DNA from: Sphingomonas naasensis
GTDB lineage: Bacteria > Pseudomonadota > Alphaproteobacteria > Sphingomonadales > Sphingomonadaceae
Assembly: GCF_004792695.1 (NCBI RefSeq)
Contig: NZ_SRXU01000006.1
Coordinates: 124,001 to 188,000, forward strand
Direction: 5' to 3'
Length of the DNA: 64,000 bases
The notes under the pieces are model-generated. The model saw only the letters and a program-made list of their open reading frames with translations, did no database searches and was not told the origin of the DNA. A program made the position numbers and the translations under genes. The first letter of the stretch is position 1. Every line of letters starts with the position of its first letter. Below, piece after piece: positions 52,715 to 61,484 of this stretch.

Positions 52715-53239
52715 TTAGCGCTTGAGCGTCAGCGATACGGCGCCGAGCTCGGTCGCGCCCTTGCCGCTGGCAGTGGCCGAGCTGCCGTTCCACGCGAACG
52801 GCAGGCGCAGAAGCTCGCGCCCGCCGACTTCGCGCGCGGCCTCGACGACCAGCGTGTAATTGCCCGGGCTGAGCGTCGGCATTCCGCCGCGGCCGCCGAC
52901 GAGGCGAACCTTCGCCGCGCCCGGCGCGCGCGTGGCGCCGGTGACGCCGTCGGCAGGGAAGGCCATCGCGCGGCCCGAGGCGCGCCACCATTGACGCACG
53001 TCGCGCAGCCATTTGGTGCCTTCGCCGCCCGCTTTGTTGACGTCGTACCACACCTGGATCGTGCGCGGCGCGACGCCCTCCTTCTCGAGCCACACCGCGA
53101 CATAGGGGCGGTGATATTCGGCGACGCTGAGCCTCGGGATGGTGACTGTCAGGTCGAGCGCCTGCGCCGCGGCCGGGCCGGCGACGAGCGCGCTCGCCCC
53201 CAGCGCGGTGACGGTGAGACCGGTCAGGCGGATCTGCAT
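52715..53239 (-). CDS. DUF2271 family periplasmic flavinylation substrate
   Basis: This 174-residue protein has a signal peptide (1-26, PAAAQA). Its DUF2271 body includes LSVAEYHRPYVAVWLEKEGVAPRTIQVWYDV and the ending LPFAWNGSSATASG...LKR. Residues 97-103 read D-G-V-T-G-A-T, matching the D-x-x-(S/T)-G-A-(S/T) motif to which ApbE links FMN, so Thr103 is the predicted attachment residue. With the PepSY membrane protein upstream and apbE two genes downstream, it is probably a periplasmic flavin electron carrier. Confidence 0.86.
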   Translation of the reverse strand: MQIRLTGLTVTALGASALVAGPAAAQALDLTVTIPRLSVAEYHRPYVAVWLEKEGVAPRTIQVWYDVNKAGGEGTKWLRDVRQWWRASGRAMAFPADGVTGATRAPGAAKVRLVGGRGGMPTLSPGNYTLVVEAAREVGGRELLRLPFAWNGSSATASGKGATELGAVSLTLKR

Positions 53240-53253
53240 GCTGACGAAACCCC

Positions 53254-53898
53254 TTAGTGGATGAAGAAGATGGCGAGCAGCGCCGGGATCGCGAGCCCGG
53301 CGGCGACGATCGGCCAGGTGCTCCTGCGATGCTTCGAATGCATCCAGAGCAGCACGAGGCCGGTCAGCGTGAAGACGATGCAGGCCAGCACGAAGATGTC
53401 GATGAACCACTTCCACACCGCGCCCGAATTGCGGCCCTTGTGGAGGTCGTTGAGATACGCGATCCAGCCGCGCGAGCTGACTTCGCTGGTCACTTCGCCG
53501 GTTGCGCGATCGATCGAGATCCAGCCGTCGCCGCCGGGGCGCGGCAGCGCGAGATAGACGGTGTCTATCGACCATTCGGCGTTGCCGCCGGTGGGCATCT
53601 GCAGCTTCTCGCCGACGAACTTCGCAACATCCGCCGGAAGCGGCTTCTTGCTGTCGGGCGCGTCGTCGGGCCTGACCAAAGCGAGCAGCGGCGGCGGCAG
53701 CTGCGCGGCGCGCTCGATCGACTTGGGCGAGGCCTCGATCTCGGCGGCGTGGTTGAGCGTGAAGCCGGTGATCGCGAACAGCAGCAGCCCGACCAGGCTG
53801 ATCGCCGAGCTCATCCAGTGCCAGGTATGGAGCTGCTTGAGCCAGAAGCTCTTCCGGCTGCGCTTTGCTTTGGCCGGGGTGGCGGCGGTACCGTGCAT
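53254..53898 (-). CDS. PepSY-associated transmembrane protein
   Basis: This 214-residue inner-membrane protein has a basic N-terminus and a first helix LHTWHWMSSAISLVGLLLFAITGFTLNH (about 23-50, with His residues that could hold haem). A periplasmic PepSY-like domain follows (about 50-165, VYLALPRPGGDGWISIDRATGEVTSEV). Two C-terminal helices end the protein (IFVLACIVFTLTGLVLLWM; WPIVAAGLAIPALLAIFFI). Such proteins pass electrons across the membrane in iron-reduction and flavin-based systems. It is the first gene of the module ending in apbE. Confidence 0.86.
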   Translation of the reverse strand: MHGTAATPAKAKRSRKSFWLKQLHTWHWMSSAISLVGLLLFAITGFTLNHAAEIEASPKSIERAAQLPPPLLALVRPDDAPDSKKPLPADVAKFVGEKLQMPTGGNAEWSIDTVYLALPRPGGDGWISIDRATGEVTSEVSSRGWIAYLNDLHKGRNSGAVWKWFIDIFVLACIVFTLTGLVLLWMHSKHRRSTWPIVAAGLAIPALLAIFFIH

Positions 53899-53943
53899 GG
53901 AAGGCGGCTGAACTCGAGCGGTTGCGACAGGCGCGGATAACGC

Positions 53944-54027
53944 GAACGATTCGCAATTGCAATGTGGCGAATGATTGATTCCGGGCCACGCGCCGGCGTT
54001 TCGGCGAGCGGCAGTCATTCGCAAATG
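53944..54027. promoter_or_regulatory. AT-rich dyads upstream of the PepSY/apbE module (possible iron boxes)
   Basis: ATTCGC (53949-53954) and GCGAAT (53967-53972) form a dyad within CGCAATTGCAATG-rich sequence, and a second palindrome CATTCGCAAATG lies at 54016-54027. The shape recalls alphaproteobacterial Fur/Irr-type iron boxes, and an iron-responsive flavinylation module would make sense. The match is by eye only. Confidence 0.3.
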
Positions 54028-54120
54028 CAGCAAAGTCCCGCCGCAGTGCAGCGACGAATGTACATTGCCTGATCACCAAAAGCTTCGCAGTCTCTCCTCA
54101 GAAAAAAAGGGGAGAGCGGG

Positions 54121-54240
54121 ATGTCGGCACTTTATATCGGCCTCGCGGCGATTTGCGGAATGGGCGTGGTGGGCAGCCTCGGCGCGATGTACCTGATCGT
54201 GCGGACCACGCCCACGCAGCGCGTCGACGTCGAAGCCTGA
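54121..54240 (+). CDS. 39-residue single-pass membrane protein
   Basis: ATG at 54121 to TGA at 54238-54240 encodes MSALYIGLAAICGMGVVGSL followed by GAMYLIVRTTPTQRVDVEA, one hydrophobic helix with a short charged tail. GGGGAGAG six bases upstream is a good ribosome-binding site. That site can pair with CTCTCC at 54092-54097 across an A-rich loop, so initiation may be controlled. No family is recognised. It is divergent from the PepSY module and convergent with the glutamate dehydrogenase gene. Confidence 0.65.
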   Translation: MSALYIGLAAICGMGVVGSLGAMYLIVRTTPTQRVDVEA

Positions 54241-54253
54241 TCGCAACCATCTT

Positions 54254-54281
54254 CGTCACCCCCGCTTCCGCGGGGCTGACG
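54254..54281. terminator. Hairpin between the small membrane protein and gdh genes
   Basis: CGTCACCCCCG and CGGGGCTGACG pair around a short loop. The sequence belongs to the same CGTCACCCC repeat family as 22543-22650 and sits between convergent stops at 54240 and 54320. Confidence 0.55.
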
Positions 54282-54319
54282 ACAGTTGACAAAGGCCGGG
54301 GCCAGGCCGTCCGCCCCGG

Positions 54320-57300
54320 TTACCGCCCCAACAGCACCCGCGCCTGACCGGCGATCTGCGCGAGCATCGCCGCATTGGGCGACGCCGCCTGCCGCGCGCG
54401 GCGTACCAGCCCCGCGAACTGCTCGACCCGGGCGCGATTCTCGTCGAGCCACGTATCGACCGCCGCCTGCGGATCGCCCTCGGCGCGGCCGAGATAGTCG
54501 AGCCGCAGTTGCTGGAAGTCGCGCGCCAGCCCGGCGATCAGCAGCCGCTCCCACGGATCGCCGGTGGTGATCCGCGCCGCGGTCGATTGCGCCCAGTCGA
54601 GCCCCAGCGCCTGGCCGAGATGGGTGAAGGCGCGGGTGAGCACGGTCTCGTCGATCTGTTTGCGCACGCCGAGCTCGGCGAGGCCGACCGCCCCGTCCAT
54701 CTCGAACAGCCGGACGACCTTGGCGACGAGCTCCGCCGGCGCGCCCGCGGTTTCGAGCCTGGTCGAGATCCGCCCGCTCTGGCTCTTCACTTCGTCGAGC
54801 AGCAGCGCCTTGGCCTGCTTGTCGAGCGCGTCGATGCCCGGCTTCAGCCGCGCGATCACCTCGGCGGGGCTGGCGCCGGGGCGGCAGACGCGGAGCAGAT
54901 CGGCGATCTGGCCGCGCACCGCCACCGCCATCTCGTCGAGCAGCGCGAGCCGCGCGCCCTCGCCGATCGCCGCGGTCTCCACCGCCGTCCACGTGTCGGA
55001 CAGGCAGAACAGCCGCTCGGCGACGACGAACATCGCTGCGATGTCCCGCATCGCCGCGCCTTCCTCTTCGGCCAATTCGAACGGGTGAAGCACCCCGAGC
55101 CGGTTGACCAGCCGGTTGGCGAGCTTGGTCGCGACGATCTCGTTGCGCAGGCGATGCTCTTCGATCGCAGTCGCGAAGCGCTTCTGCATCGCCTGCGGGA
55201 AGGCGGCGAGCAGATCGTCCTCGAGCTCGGCATCGGCGCCGAGCTGGCCCTGCTCGATCGCGTCCTGCAGCGCGAGCTTGGTCGAGGCGAGCAGCACCGC
55301 CAGCTCGGGCCGGGTCAGCCCCCTGCCCTCCTGCGCGCGGCGCAGCAGTTCCTCGTTCGGCGCGAGCCCCTCGACCGCGCGATCGAGCCGGCCGGCGCCT
55401 TCGAGGATCTCGATCACCCGCACATAGCTCGGCAACGAGACCGCGCCGTCATTCTCCATGAACGAGAGCGCGAGCGTCTGGAGGCGATTATCCTCGAGCA
55501 CGAGATGCGCGACATCGTCGGTCATCTCGGCGAGCAGCGTGTTGCGGTCCTCGAACTCCAGCCGGCCCTCGATCACCTCGCGGTTGAGCGCGATCTTGAT
55601 GTTGACCTCGTTGTCCGAGCAGTCGACGCCCGCCGAATTGTCGATGAAGTCGGTGTTGATCCGCCCGCCCAGCCCGGCGAACGCGATGCGCGCGGCCTGG
55701 GTCACGCCCAGATTGGCGCCCTCGCCGATCGCCTTGGCGCGGAGCTGCTCGGCATTGACGCGCAGCCGGTCGTTGGCGGGATCGCCGACATCGACATGGC
55801 TCTCGCTCGCCGCCTTCACATAGGTGCCGATGCCGCCGAACCACAGCAGGTCGACCTGCGCCTTGAGGATCGCGGTGATCAGCCCGGTCGGATCGATTTC
55901 GGGCACGTCGAGCCCGAGCAGCGCCTGGACCTCGGGGCTCAGCGGGATAGACTTCTCGGTGCGCGCGAACACGCCGCCGCCCTGCGAGATCAGATCGGGA
56001 TTATAATCCGCCCAGCTCGACCGCGGCAGCGCGAACATCCGCGACCGCTCGTCCCAGCTCTTCGCCGGATCGGGATCGGGATCGAGGAAGATGTGGCGAT
56101 GATCGAACGCCGCGACCAGCTTGATCGCCTTCGACAGCAGCATGCCGTTGCCGAACACGTCGCCCGACATGTCGCCGCAGCCGGCGACGCGCACCGGCTC
56201 GGACTGCACGTCGACGCCCATCTCGAGGAAATGGCGGCGCACCGACACCCATGCGCCCTTGGCGGTGATCCCCATCGCCTTGTGGTCATAGCCGTGCGAC
56301 CCGCCCGAGGCGAAGGCATCGCCCAGCCAGAAGTTGCGCTCGACCGCGATCTTGTTGGCGACGTCGGAGAAGGTCGCGGTGCCCTTGTCGGCGGCGACGA
56401 CGAAATAGGGATCCTCGCCGTCGAGAATCGCGACGCCCTCCGGATGCACCACCTTGCCCGCGACGATATTGTCGGTGATCGACAGCAGCGAGCGGATGAA
56501 GATCCGGTAGCTCTCGGTGCCCTCGGCCAGCCACGCGTCGCGGTCCTGCGCCGGCGACGGCAGCAGCTTGGGATAGAAGCCGCCCTTGGCGCCGGTCGGC
56601 ACGATGACGGCGTTCTTGACGCGCTGCGCCTTCATAAGCCCGAGGATCTCGGTGCGGAAGTCGTCACGCCGATCGGACCAGCGCAGGCCGCCGCGCGCGA
56701 CCGGCCCGGCGCGCAGATGGATGCCCTCGACCCGCGGGCTGTACACCCAGATCTCGCGCCACGGCAGCGGCGCCGGCAGCCCCGGCACCTTGGCCGAATC
56801 CATCTTGAAGGCGAGCGCCTCGGCCGAAGCCGGCGCGAAGGCGTTGGTCCTCAGCGTCGCCAGCACCACCCCGCGCAGCGCGCGCAGGATGCGGTCGTCG
56901 TCGATCGCCGAGACCTGGTCGAGCCCGGCATCGATCGCCTTGCCCGCCGCCTTGAGCGCGTTCGCGTCCTTGCCGGCGCGCTCGGGATCGTGCGCCGCCT
57001 CGAATCGCGCGATCAGCGCGGCGGCGACCGCGGGCGCGCGGCGCAGCGCGTCGACCACGGTGGCCATGCCATAGCTCATCCCGGTCTGGCGCAGATAGCG
57101 GAACCAGGCGCGGAACAGCACCACCGCGCGCGGGCGCATCGCGCCCTCGACGATCAGCCGGTTGAACAGGTCGTTCTCGGCCCGGCCCTCGAGCACCGCG
57201 GCGATCGCGTCCTCGACCAGCTTGGGCTCGGCGTCGAGCGTCCGCGCATTGCCGGTCAGCGCGACTTCGAAATCATGGACGAAGATGCCGTTGGCGAGCT

Positions 57301-58933
57301 GGGTCGGCACTTCCTCGATCACGCGGAAGCCGAAATTCTCGAACGCCGGCACCGCATCGGACAGCGCCAGCGCGCCGCCCTGGGCGTAGAGCTTGATGCG
57401 ATATTCGCCCTTCTTGCCCGGCTGCGGCGCGATCCGCACCGAGCGCGCGCCCGGCGCTTCGAGCGTGGCGATTCGCAAGATGTCGCGCGCCGCCTCCTCG
57501 GGCGTGGTGGTCGCGCGATAGACCGCGGGGAAGGCATTGGCGAAGCGCAGCGCGAGCCGCGTCGAGGCGCTCCCCGCCTGCTCGACCAGCGCCGCTTCGA
57601 CCGCGGGCACCCAGCCGCGCAGCATCCGCTCGAGCCGCGTGTCGAGTTCGGCGGCATCGGGCATCACCCCGCCGCCGCGCAGATCGAGCGTGTAGCGCAG
57701 CAACGCGACCACGCCGTCCTCGAGCGCGATCGACCAGTTGATCAGCTTCGCCTTCGCTGCCTCTTCGAGCATCTCGCCGATCGCCTCGCGGCGCCCGGTC
57801 GAGATCTCGTCGCGCGGCAGCCAGACGAACGCGAACAAATGCCGCCCGAGCAGGCTGCGCACCAGCACCAGCTTCGAGCGCGGCCGATCGGCGACCGACA
57901 TCGCAGTGAGCACCAGCGTCTCGAGCGAGGCCGGATCGAACGCCGTGGTCAGGTCGTGCGGCAGCGCGGTCAGTGCGTGCGCCATCGCCTTGCCGGTATG
58001 GCCCTTGGGATCGAAGCCGAAGTTCTTCTCGAGCGCGCCCAGCCGCGCGCGCAGCACCGGCACGTCCTGTGGATCGGCGAACAGCGCCGCGCTGGTCCAC
58101 AGCCCGGCATGGATCGACAGCCCGGTGACCTCGGCGCCGGTGAGGATCGGCAGCACGACGATGTCGAGCGGCACCCGGCGGTGCACGGTCGAGATCGAAT
58201 TGGACTTGAGCAGCAACGGCGCATCGCCGCCCTTCTGGAAATGCTCGACCGCCGCCTTGCGCGACGCCTCGGCGAGGATCGGCGTCTCGAGCGTGTAGCG
58301 CGCGAGCCCCAATTGGTCCGAGACGCTGCCGTCGGTGCGCCATTTCTCGTGCGCGAGCAGCGTCATCGCGCCGTCGAGGAACCAGCGCAGCAGCGCCGTG
58401 CCCTCGGGCGTGGCCAGCGCACCGGCGTCGGAGAACATCGCCGCCTGGAGCGCGCGCCAGTCCTCGACCGCGCTGCGCACCTGCGCGAGCGTGCGCTCGA
58501 GCTCGGCGACGAGCCCGCGCCGTGTGCGCGCGTCGCTGCGCTCCATCTCGATATAGATCATCGATTCGCGCCGCCCGCCCTCGGCGTCGATCGCGACGAG
58601 CTTGCCTTCGCCGTCACGCTCGACGGCGATCACCGGGTGGATGATGCGGAAAATCGCGATGTCGTGCGCCGCGATCGCGCTGGCGATCGAATCGACCAGA
58701 AAGGGCATGTCGTCATTGATGACCGCGAGCCGCATGCTGCGGCGTTCGTCGTCGAGATAGGTCTCGACCCGGATCTGCGGGCTGCCCGGCGGGCGCACCG
58801 CCGCGGCCTCGGCGACGAAGGCGGCGGCCTCGGCCCGCTCGCCTGCATCGAATCCTTCCAACTCTCCCGGCAGTGCTCCTTCGAGCAGCCGCGCCTCGAA
58901 CGCCTGCGTGAGCGACGTCATCATGGTTTTCAT
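54320..58933 (-). CDS. gdh: NAD-specific glutamate dehydrogenase, 180-kDa class
   Basis: This very large enzyme of about 1537 residues deaminates glutamate to 2-oxoglutarate and ammonia with NAD. The N-terminal half is the regulatory region of this class. The catalytic core begins near residue 735 with GPVARGGLRWSDRRDDFRTEILGLMKAQRVKNAVIVPTGAKGGF, followed by the Rossmann part with VAGCGDMSGDVFGNGML near 920. The C-terminal region has FIDNSAGVDCSDNEVNIKIALN and a long helical tail. Length and order are normal, with no frameshift. The start at 58933 is followed by further ATGs at 58924 and 58921. It functions as a homo-oligomer in catabolism of glutamate. Confidence 0.95.
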   Translation of the reverse strand: MKTMMTSLTQAFEARLLEGALPGELEGFDAGERAEAAAFVAEAAAVRPPGSPQIRVETYLDDERRSMRLAVINDDMPFLVDSIASAIAAHDIAIFRIIHPVIAVERDGEGKLVAIDAEGGRRESMIYIEMERSDARTRRGLVAELERTLAQVRSAVEDWRALQAAMFSDAGALATPEGTALLRWFLDGAMTLLAHEKWRTDGSVSDQLGLARYTLETPILAEASRKAAVEHFQKGGDAPLLLKSNSISTVHRRVPLDIVVLPILTGAEVTGLSIHAGLWTSAALFADPQDVPVLRARLGALEKNFGFDPKGHTGKAMAHALTALPHDLTTAFDPASLETLVLTAMSVADRPRSKLVLVRSLLGRHLFAFVWLPRDEISTGRREAIGEMLEEAAKAKLINWSIALEDGVVALLRYTLDLRGGGVMPDAAELDTRLERMLRGWVPAVEAALVEQAGSASTRLALRFANAFPAVYRATTTPEEAARDILRIATLEAPGARSVRIAPQPGKKGEYRIKLYAQGGALALSDAVPAFENFGFRVIEEVPTQLANGIFVHDFEVALTGNARTLDAEPKLVEDAIAAVLEGRAENDLFNRLIVEGAMRPRAVVLFRAWFRYLRQTGMSYGMATVVDALRRAPAVAAALIARFEAAHDPERAGKDANALKAAGKAIDAGLDQVSAIDDDRILRALRGVVLATLRTNAFAPASAEALAFKMDSAKVPGLPAPLPWREIWVYSPRVEGIHLRAGPVARGGLRWSDRRDDFRTEILGLMKAQRVKNAVIVPTGAKGGFYPKLLPSPAQDRDAWLAEGTESYRIFIRSLLSITDNIVAGKVVHPEGVAILDGEDPYFVVAADKGTATFSDVANKIAVERNFWLGDAFASGGSHGYDHKAMGITAKGAWVSVRRHFLEMGVDVQSEPVRVAGCGDMSGDVFGNGMLLSKAIKLVAAFDHRHIFLDPDPDPAKSWDERSRMFALPRSSWADYNPDLISQGGGVFARTEKSIPLSPEVQALLGLDVPEIDPTGLITAILKAQVDLLWFGGIGTYVKAASESHVDVGDPANDRLRVNAEQLRAKAIGEGANLGVTQAARIAFAGLGGRINTDFIDNSAGVDCSDNEVNIKIALNREVIEGRLEFEDRNTLLAEMTDDVAHLVLEDNRLQTLALSFMENDGAVSLPSYVRVIEILEGAGRLDRAVEGLAPNEELLRRAQEGRGLTRPELAVLLASTKLALQDAIEQGQLGADAELEDDLLAAFPQAMQKRFATAIEEHRLRNEIVATKLANRLVNRLGVLHPFELAEEEGAAMRDIAAMFVVAERLFCLSDTWTAVETAAIGEGARLALLDEMAVAVRGQIADLLRVCRPGASPAEVIARLKPGIDALDKQAKALLLDEVKSQSGRISTRLETAGAPAELVAKVVRLFEMDGAVGLAELGVRKQIDETVLTRAFTHLGQALGLDWAQSTAARITTGDPWERLLIAGLARDFQQLRLDYLGRAEGDPQAAVDTWLDENRARVEQFAGLVRRARQAASPNAAMLAQIAGQARVLLGR

Positions 58934-59021
58934 GCGCGCCGCTATGCGCCGGGCGCTCGGCGACCTCAACCCTAAGCGCGCAAGAAAGTAACGTTTGCTA
59001 CCAGTTTAGCGCTAACAGCTC

Positions 59022-60272
59022 TCAGGCGGCGGCCTTGCGGATCGCGCGCTCGGTGAGCGCGGCGTCGTCCTCGAAGCTCGCGACGATGTCGAGGCCCTGA
59101 TTGCCCGCGCGTGCGAGCAGGACGACGAACTCGCCCTGCGCGGGGATCGCGACATGGCCGAGCGGCGGGCGGCTGCGCAGCTCGGCGGCGGCCTGCGCGA
59201 AGATGTCGGCCTTGGGCGCCGGGCGGCGATAGTCGCGCTCGGCCTTGACCACGCCCTTGATGCCGCCCTCGGCGACTTCGAGGAACGCGTCGAGCCCGCC
59301 CACCGGCACGTCGTGGCGACGGGCATAGCTGAGCACCGCGGCGAATTCGGTGAGCCGGGTCTTGTCGTAGTCGACGCCGAAGATCAGCTTGACCGCCGGG
59401 GTCATCGGCGCGCGCGCCTGGACGGTGAGCCCATGGTCGCTGAGCAGTTCGGCATAATCCTCGGGCGCTTCCTCGGCGGCGAGGACGAAATCATAGGCGC
59501 GGGCGAGCGCGCGGTAGAGCGCGCTGCGGCTGCGCAAATCCGATGCGCGCGCGGCCTCCGCCGATTCGCGCGCGAGGATCAGATGATCGGCGAGCGTCTC
59601 GGCAGCGGCCGGCGCCGCGATCGAATCGGGGGTGTCGAAGCCGGCGCTCGGGCCGTCGGCCCAGACCGCGGCGGCGACCGGATTGAGTGGCACCGCGCGG
59701 CGCGATTCCTCGATCTCGGCGTTGAGCCGCGCCTGCGTCTCGGCGTCGACCAGTTCCTTCCAGTTGATCACGCCATAGATGAAGTCGATCGTCTCGCCGT
59801 CCGACGAGAAGGGCATCAGAATGCCGCGATAGAGCGTGTTGTGCCCGCGCTGGCCGACGAACTCGGCCTCGAAGCCGATCGGCGCGCGATTCGCGATGAT
59901 CTGGAGGTAGTGGTCGGTGAGGCGCGAGAGCAGCGAGCGGCTCGGCACTTCGCCGATTCGCTGGATCGACGGCGTGAAGCCGCATTCCTCGCGCAGCATC
60001 GCGCCGAGATAGCGAATCGCCGGATCCTCGACGCCGCGGGTGAAATCGAGCAGCACGCTGTGCGGGCCGAAATCGGCGATATTGTCGGGATCGAGATCCT
60101 CGATCGACGGATAGGCGCGGCCGTGGAGCAGCGACACCCAGTAATTATAGGCGCGCACATGCATGCGGCGCTCGTCGGCGCCGATCTCCATCGGATGATT
60201 CGAGACCATCTCGTCGTCCGACTCCTCCGGGGCGGGGTCGAAGGGCTCATTGATACCGCGAGCCATGTCCAT
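59022..60272 (-). CDS. PAS_5-type domain protein
   Basis: This 416-residue cytosolic protein has residues 30-180 (RMHVRAYNYWVSLLHGRAYPSIEDLDPDNIADFGPHSVLLDF...FIYGVINWKEL) matching the PAS_5 family found in alphaproteobacteria. The remainder is helical and contains GLTVQARAPMTPAVKLIFGVDYDKTRLTEFAAVLSYARRHDVPVGGLDAFLE, which is unassigned. PAS_5 proteins are presumed sensors or polar regulators. No kinase or output domain is visible. The start could be 60272 or 60266. Confidence 0.82.
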   Translation of the reverse strand: MDMARGINEPFDPAPEESDDEMVSNHPMEIGADERRMHVRAYNYWVSLLHGRAYPSIEDLDPDNIADFGPHSVLLDFTRGVEDPAIRYLGAMLREECGFTPSIQRIGEVPSRSLLSRLTDHYLQIIANRAPIGFEAEFVGQRGHNTLYRGILMPFSSDGETIDFIYGVINWKELVDAETQARLNAEIEESRRAVPLNPVAAAVWADGPSAGFDTPDSIAAPAAAETLADHLILARESAEAARASDLRSRSALYRALARAYDFVLAAEEAPEDYAELLSDHGLTVQARAPMTPAVKLIFGVDYDKTRLTEFAAVLSYARRHDVPVGGLDAFLEVAEGGIKGVVKAERDYRRPAPKADIFAQAAAELRSRPPLGHVAIPAQGEFVVLLARAGNQGLDIVASFEDDAALTERAIRKAAA

Positions 60273-60475
60273 GCGCGTGCTCCGTTGCGGGCGCAGCGCC
60301 CGACCTTTGAGACACAGCCATGCACCGTCCGTGGTAAACGACGCGTAAAGCCCGATCGCCGGCCAGCCCTGCCGGGGAAAGCCCGGATCGCCGCGGCAAG
60401 CAAATCGCAACGCTTGTCAGCTACGAATCATGCTGGTAAGCGCGCGCTCTCTCCGGGGCCGTGACGCCTCGGTTG

Positions 60476-60551
60476 GCCGCTTTAGCTCAGCTGGTAGAGC
60501 ATCGCATTCGTAATGCGGGGGTCACAGGTTCGAGTCCTGTAAGCGGCACCA
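60476..60551 (+). tRNA. tRNA-Thr (CGT)
   Basis: The 76-nt sequence has acceptor GCCGCTT/AAGCGGC, D-arm AGCTCAGCTGGTAGAGC, anticodon stem GCATT/AATGC with loop containing CGT, and GGTTCGAGTCC T-arm. The CCA end is encoded. Anticodon CGT reads ACG threonine codons. Confidence 0.97.
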
Positions 60552-60615
60552 TCCTTTTCATCCTAAATCCAAAAAAGCCGCGGGCGGCGCTGCCGTACGC
60601 GCGCCTGCGACACCC

Positions 60616-61131
60616 TCACCGCGCCACCGCCTCGCGCCCGGCCCGCCAGATCCGGTACCGCACCTCCACCCCCGCCGGGGCGAACACCACGACCGGCAGG
60701 CGGCTGTTGTAGCGGAGCAGCGGCTCCTCCGCCGCGCGCACGAATTCGCGGCGCTCGCTGCCCGGCGGGCAGGCCATCAACGTGCTGGCCGGCGCGCCCG
60801 CCTCGGTGACGACGAAATAGTCATAGCCCCAGCCCTGCACGGTGCGCGTCTCGATCCGTGCGGCGAAGAGGTGGCGATTGCAGTCGACGCGCATCGTCCG
60901 GCCGACGATCAGCCCGATTCGCAGCCCATCCTCATTGGCTTCCTTCGGCACGAAGATCACCCGCCGCACTTGCCCGGCAGGCGCCTGGGGGAAGGCCGCC
61001 AGTTCCTGCTGCGCGGTGCGCTGGGCCATCGCCGGCGCGACACCGACACCGAGGCAAGCCAGCACCGCAGCACCAAGGGGAAGCGCTCGCGCCCGACGGC
61101 GCATCCGAAGCGGGGAAAGACGGTCTGACAT
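60616..61131 (-). CDS. eco: Ecotin-family periplasmic serine protease inhibitor
   Basis: This 171-residue exported protein has a signal peptide at about 1-37 (AMAQ). FPQAPAGQVRRVIFVPKEANEDGLRIGLIVGRTMRVDCNRH (47-87), VQGWGYDYFVV (98-108) and LLRYNSRLPVVVFAPAGVEVRYRIW (140-165) are the ecotin core. The reactive loop reads STLMAC with Met119 at the P1 position, as in E. coli ecotin. Cys84 and Cys121 can form the loop disulphide. It should inhibit trypsin-like and elastase-like proteases in the periplasm. GAGGTGAG precedes the ATG. Confidence 0.92.
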   Translation of the reverse strand: MSDRLSPLRMRRRARALPLGAAVLACLGVGVAPAMAQRTAQQELAAFPQAPAGQVRRVIFVPKEANEDGLRIGLIVGRTMRVDCNRHLFAARIETRTVQGWGYDYFVVTEAGAPASTLMACPPGSERREFVRAAEEPLLRYNSRLPVVVFAPAGVEVRYRIWRAGREAVAR

Positions 61132-61484
61132 TTCTCACCTCGTCACAGCCGGCGACGAAGGCGGTGCACGCCCGCCTCGCTCCGTCGGCCTAGCTTGGTC
61201 CGCCCACCGCTGAACATCGCGATTATCGCCGATTGGAGCAGGGGTTTCCACCGATGTCGAAGCGCGGCCGTCTTCCGACACGCGACGGCACGACGGCGTC
61301 GGCGTCGGCGAGGCGGGTTCGCGGGCGCGGGAACCGGCGCTCTCGTCCGTCCGGCGACATTCCCCGAGGGGATCGCCTCCCCTGTCTCCCACGGGTAAAC
61401 TTGTATATGCACGCCTGCCGTCGTGCGCGATGCAGCCCGCGGATTGCGCCCCGCGCGCCGGCGCCTGCTGTGGAGGGAAATGCG
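61132..61484. other. 353-bp intergenic region between eco and the DUF2147 gene
   Basis: No convincing gene is seen; open frames here are short, Arg/Pro-rich and lack homology. The region must contain divergent promoters for eco and the DUF2147 gene. TTGTATATG near 61400 is the only clearly AT-rich -10-like element. A GGAGGG site precedes the ATG at 61485. Confidence 0.45.

Noticed and set aside
54509..58975. 1488-codon open frame on the plus strand opposite glutamate dehydrogenase
   Set aside because: It is a shadow frame produced by high G+C and codon bias of the real minus-strand gene; its Arg/Asp/Gly-rich translation shows no recognisable domain.
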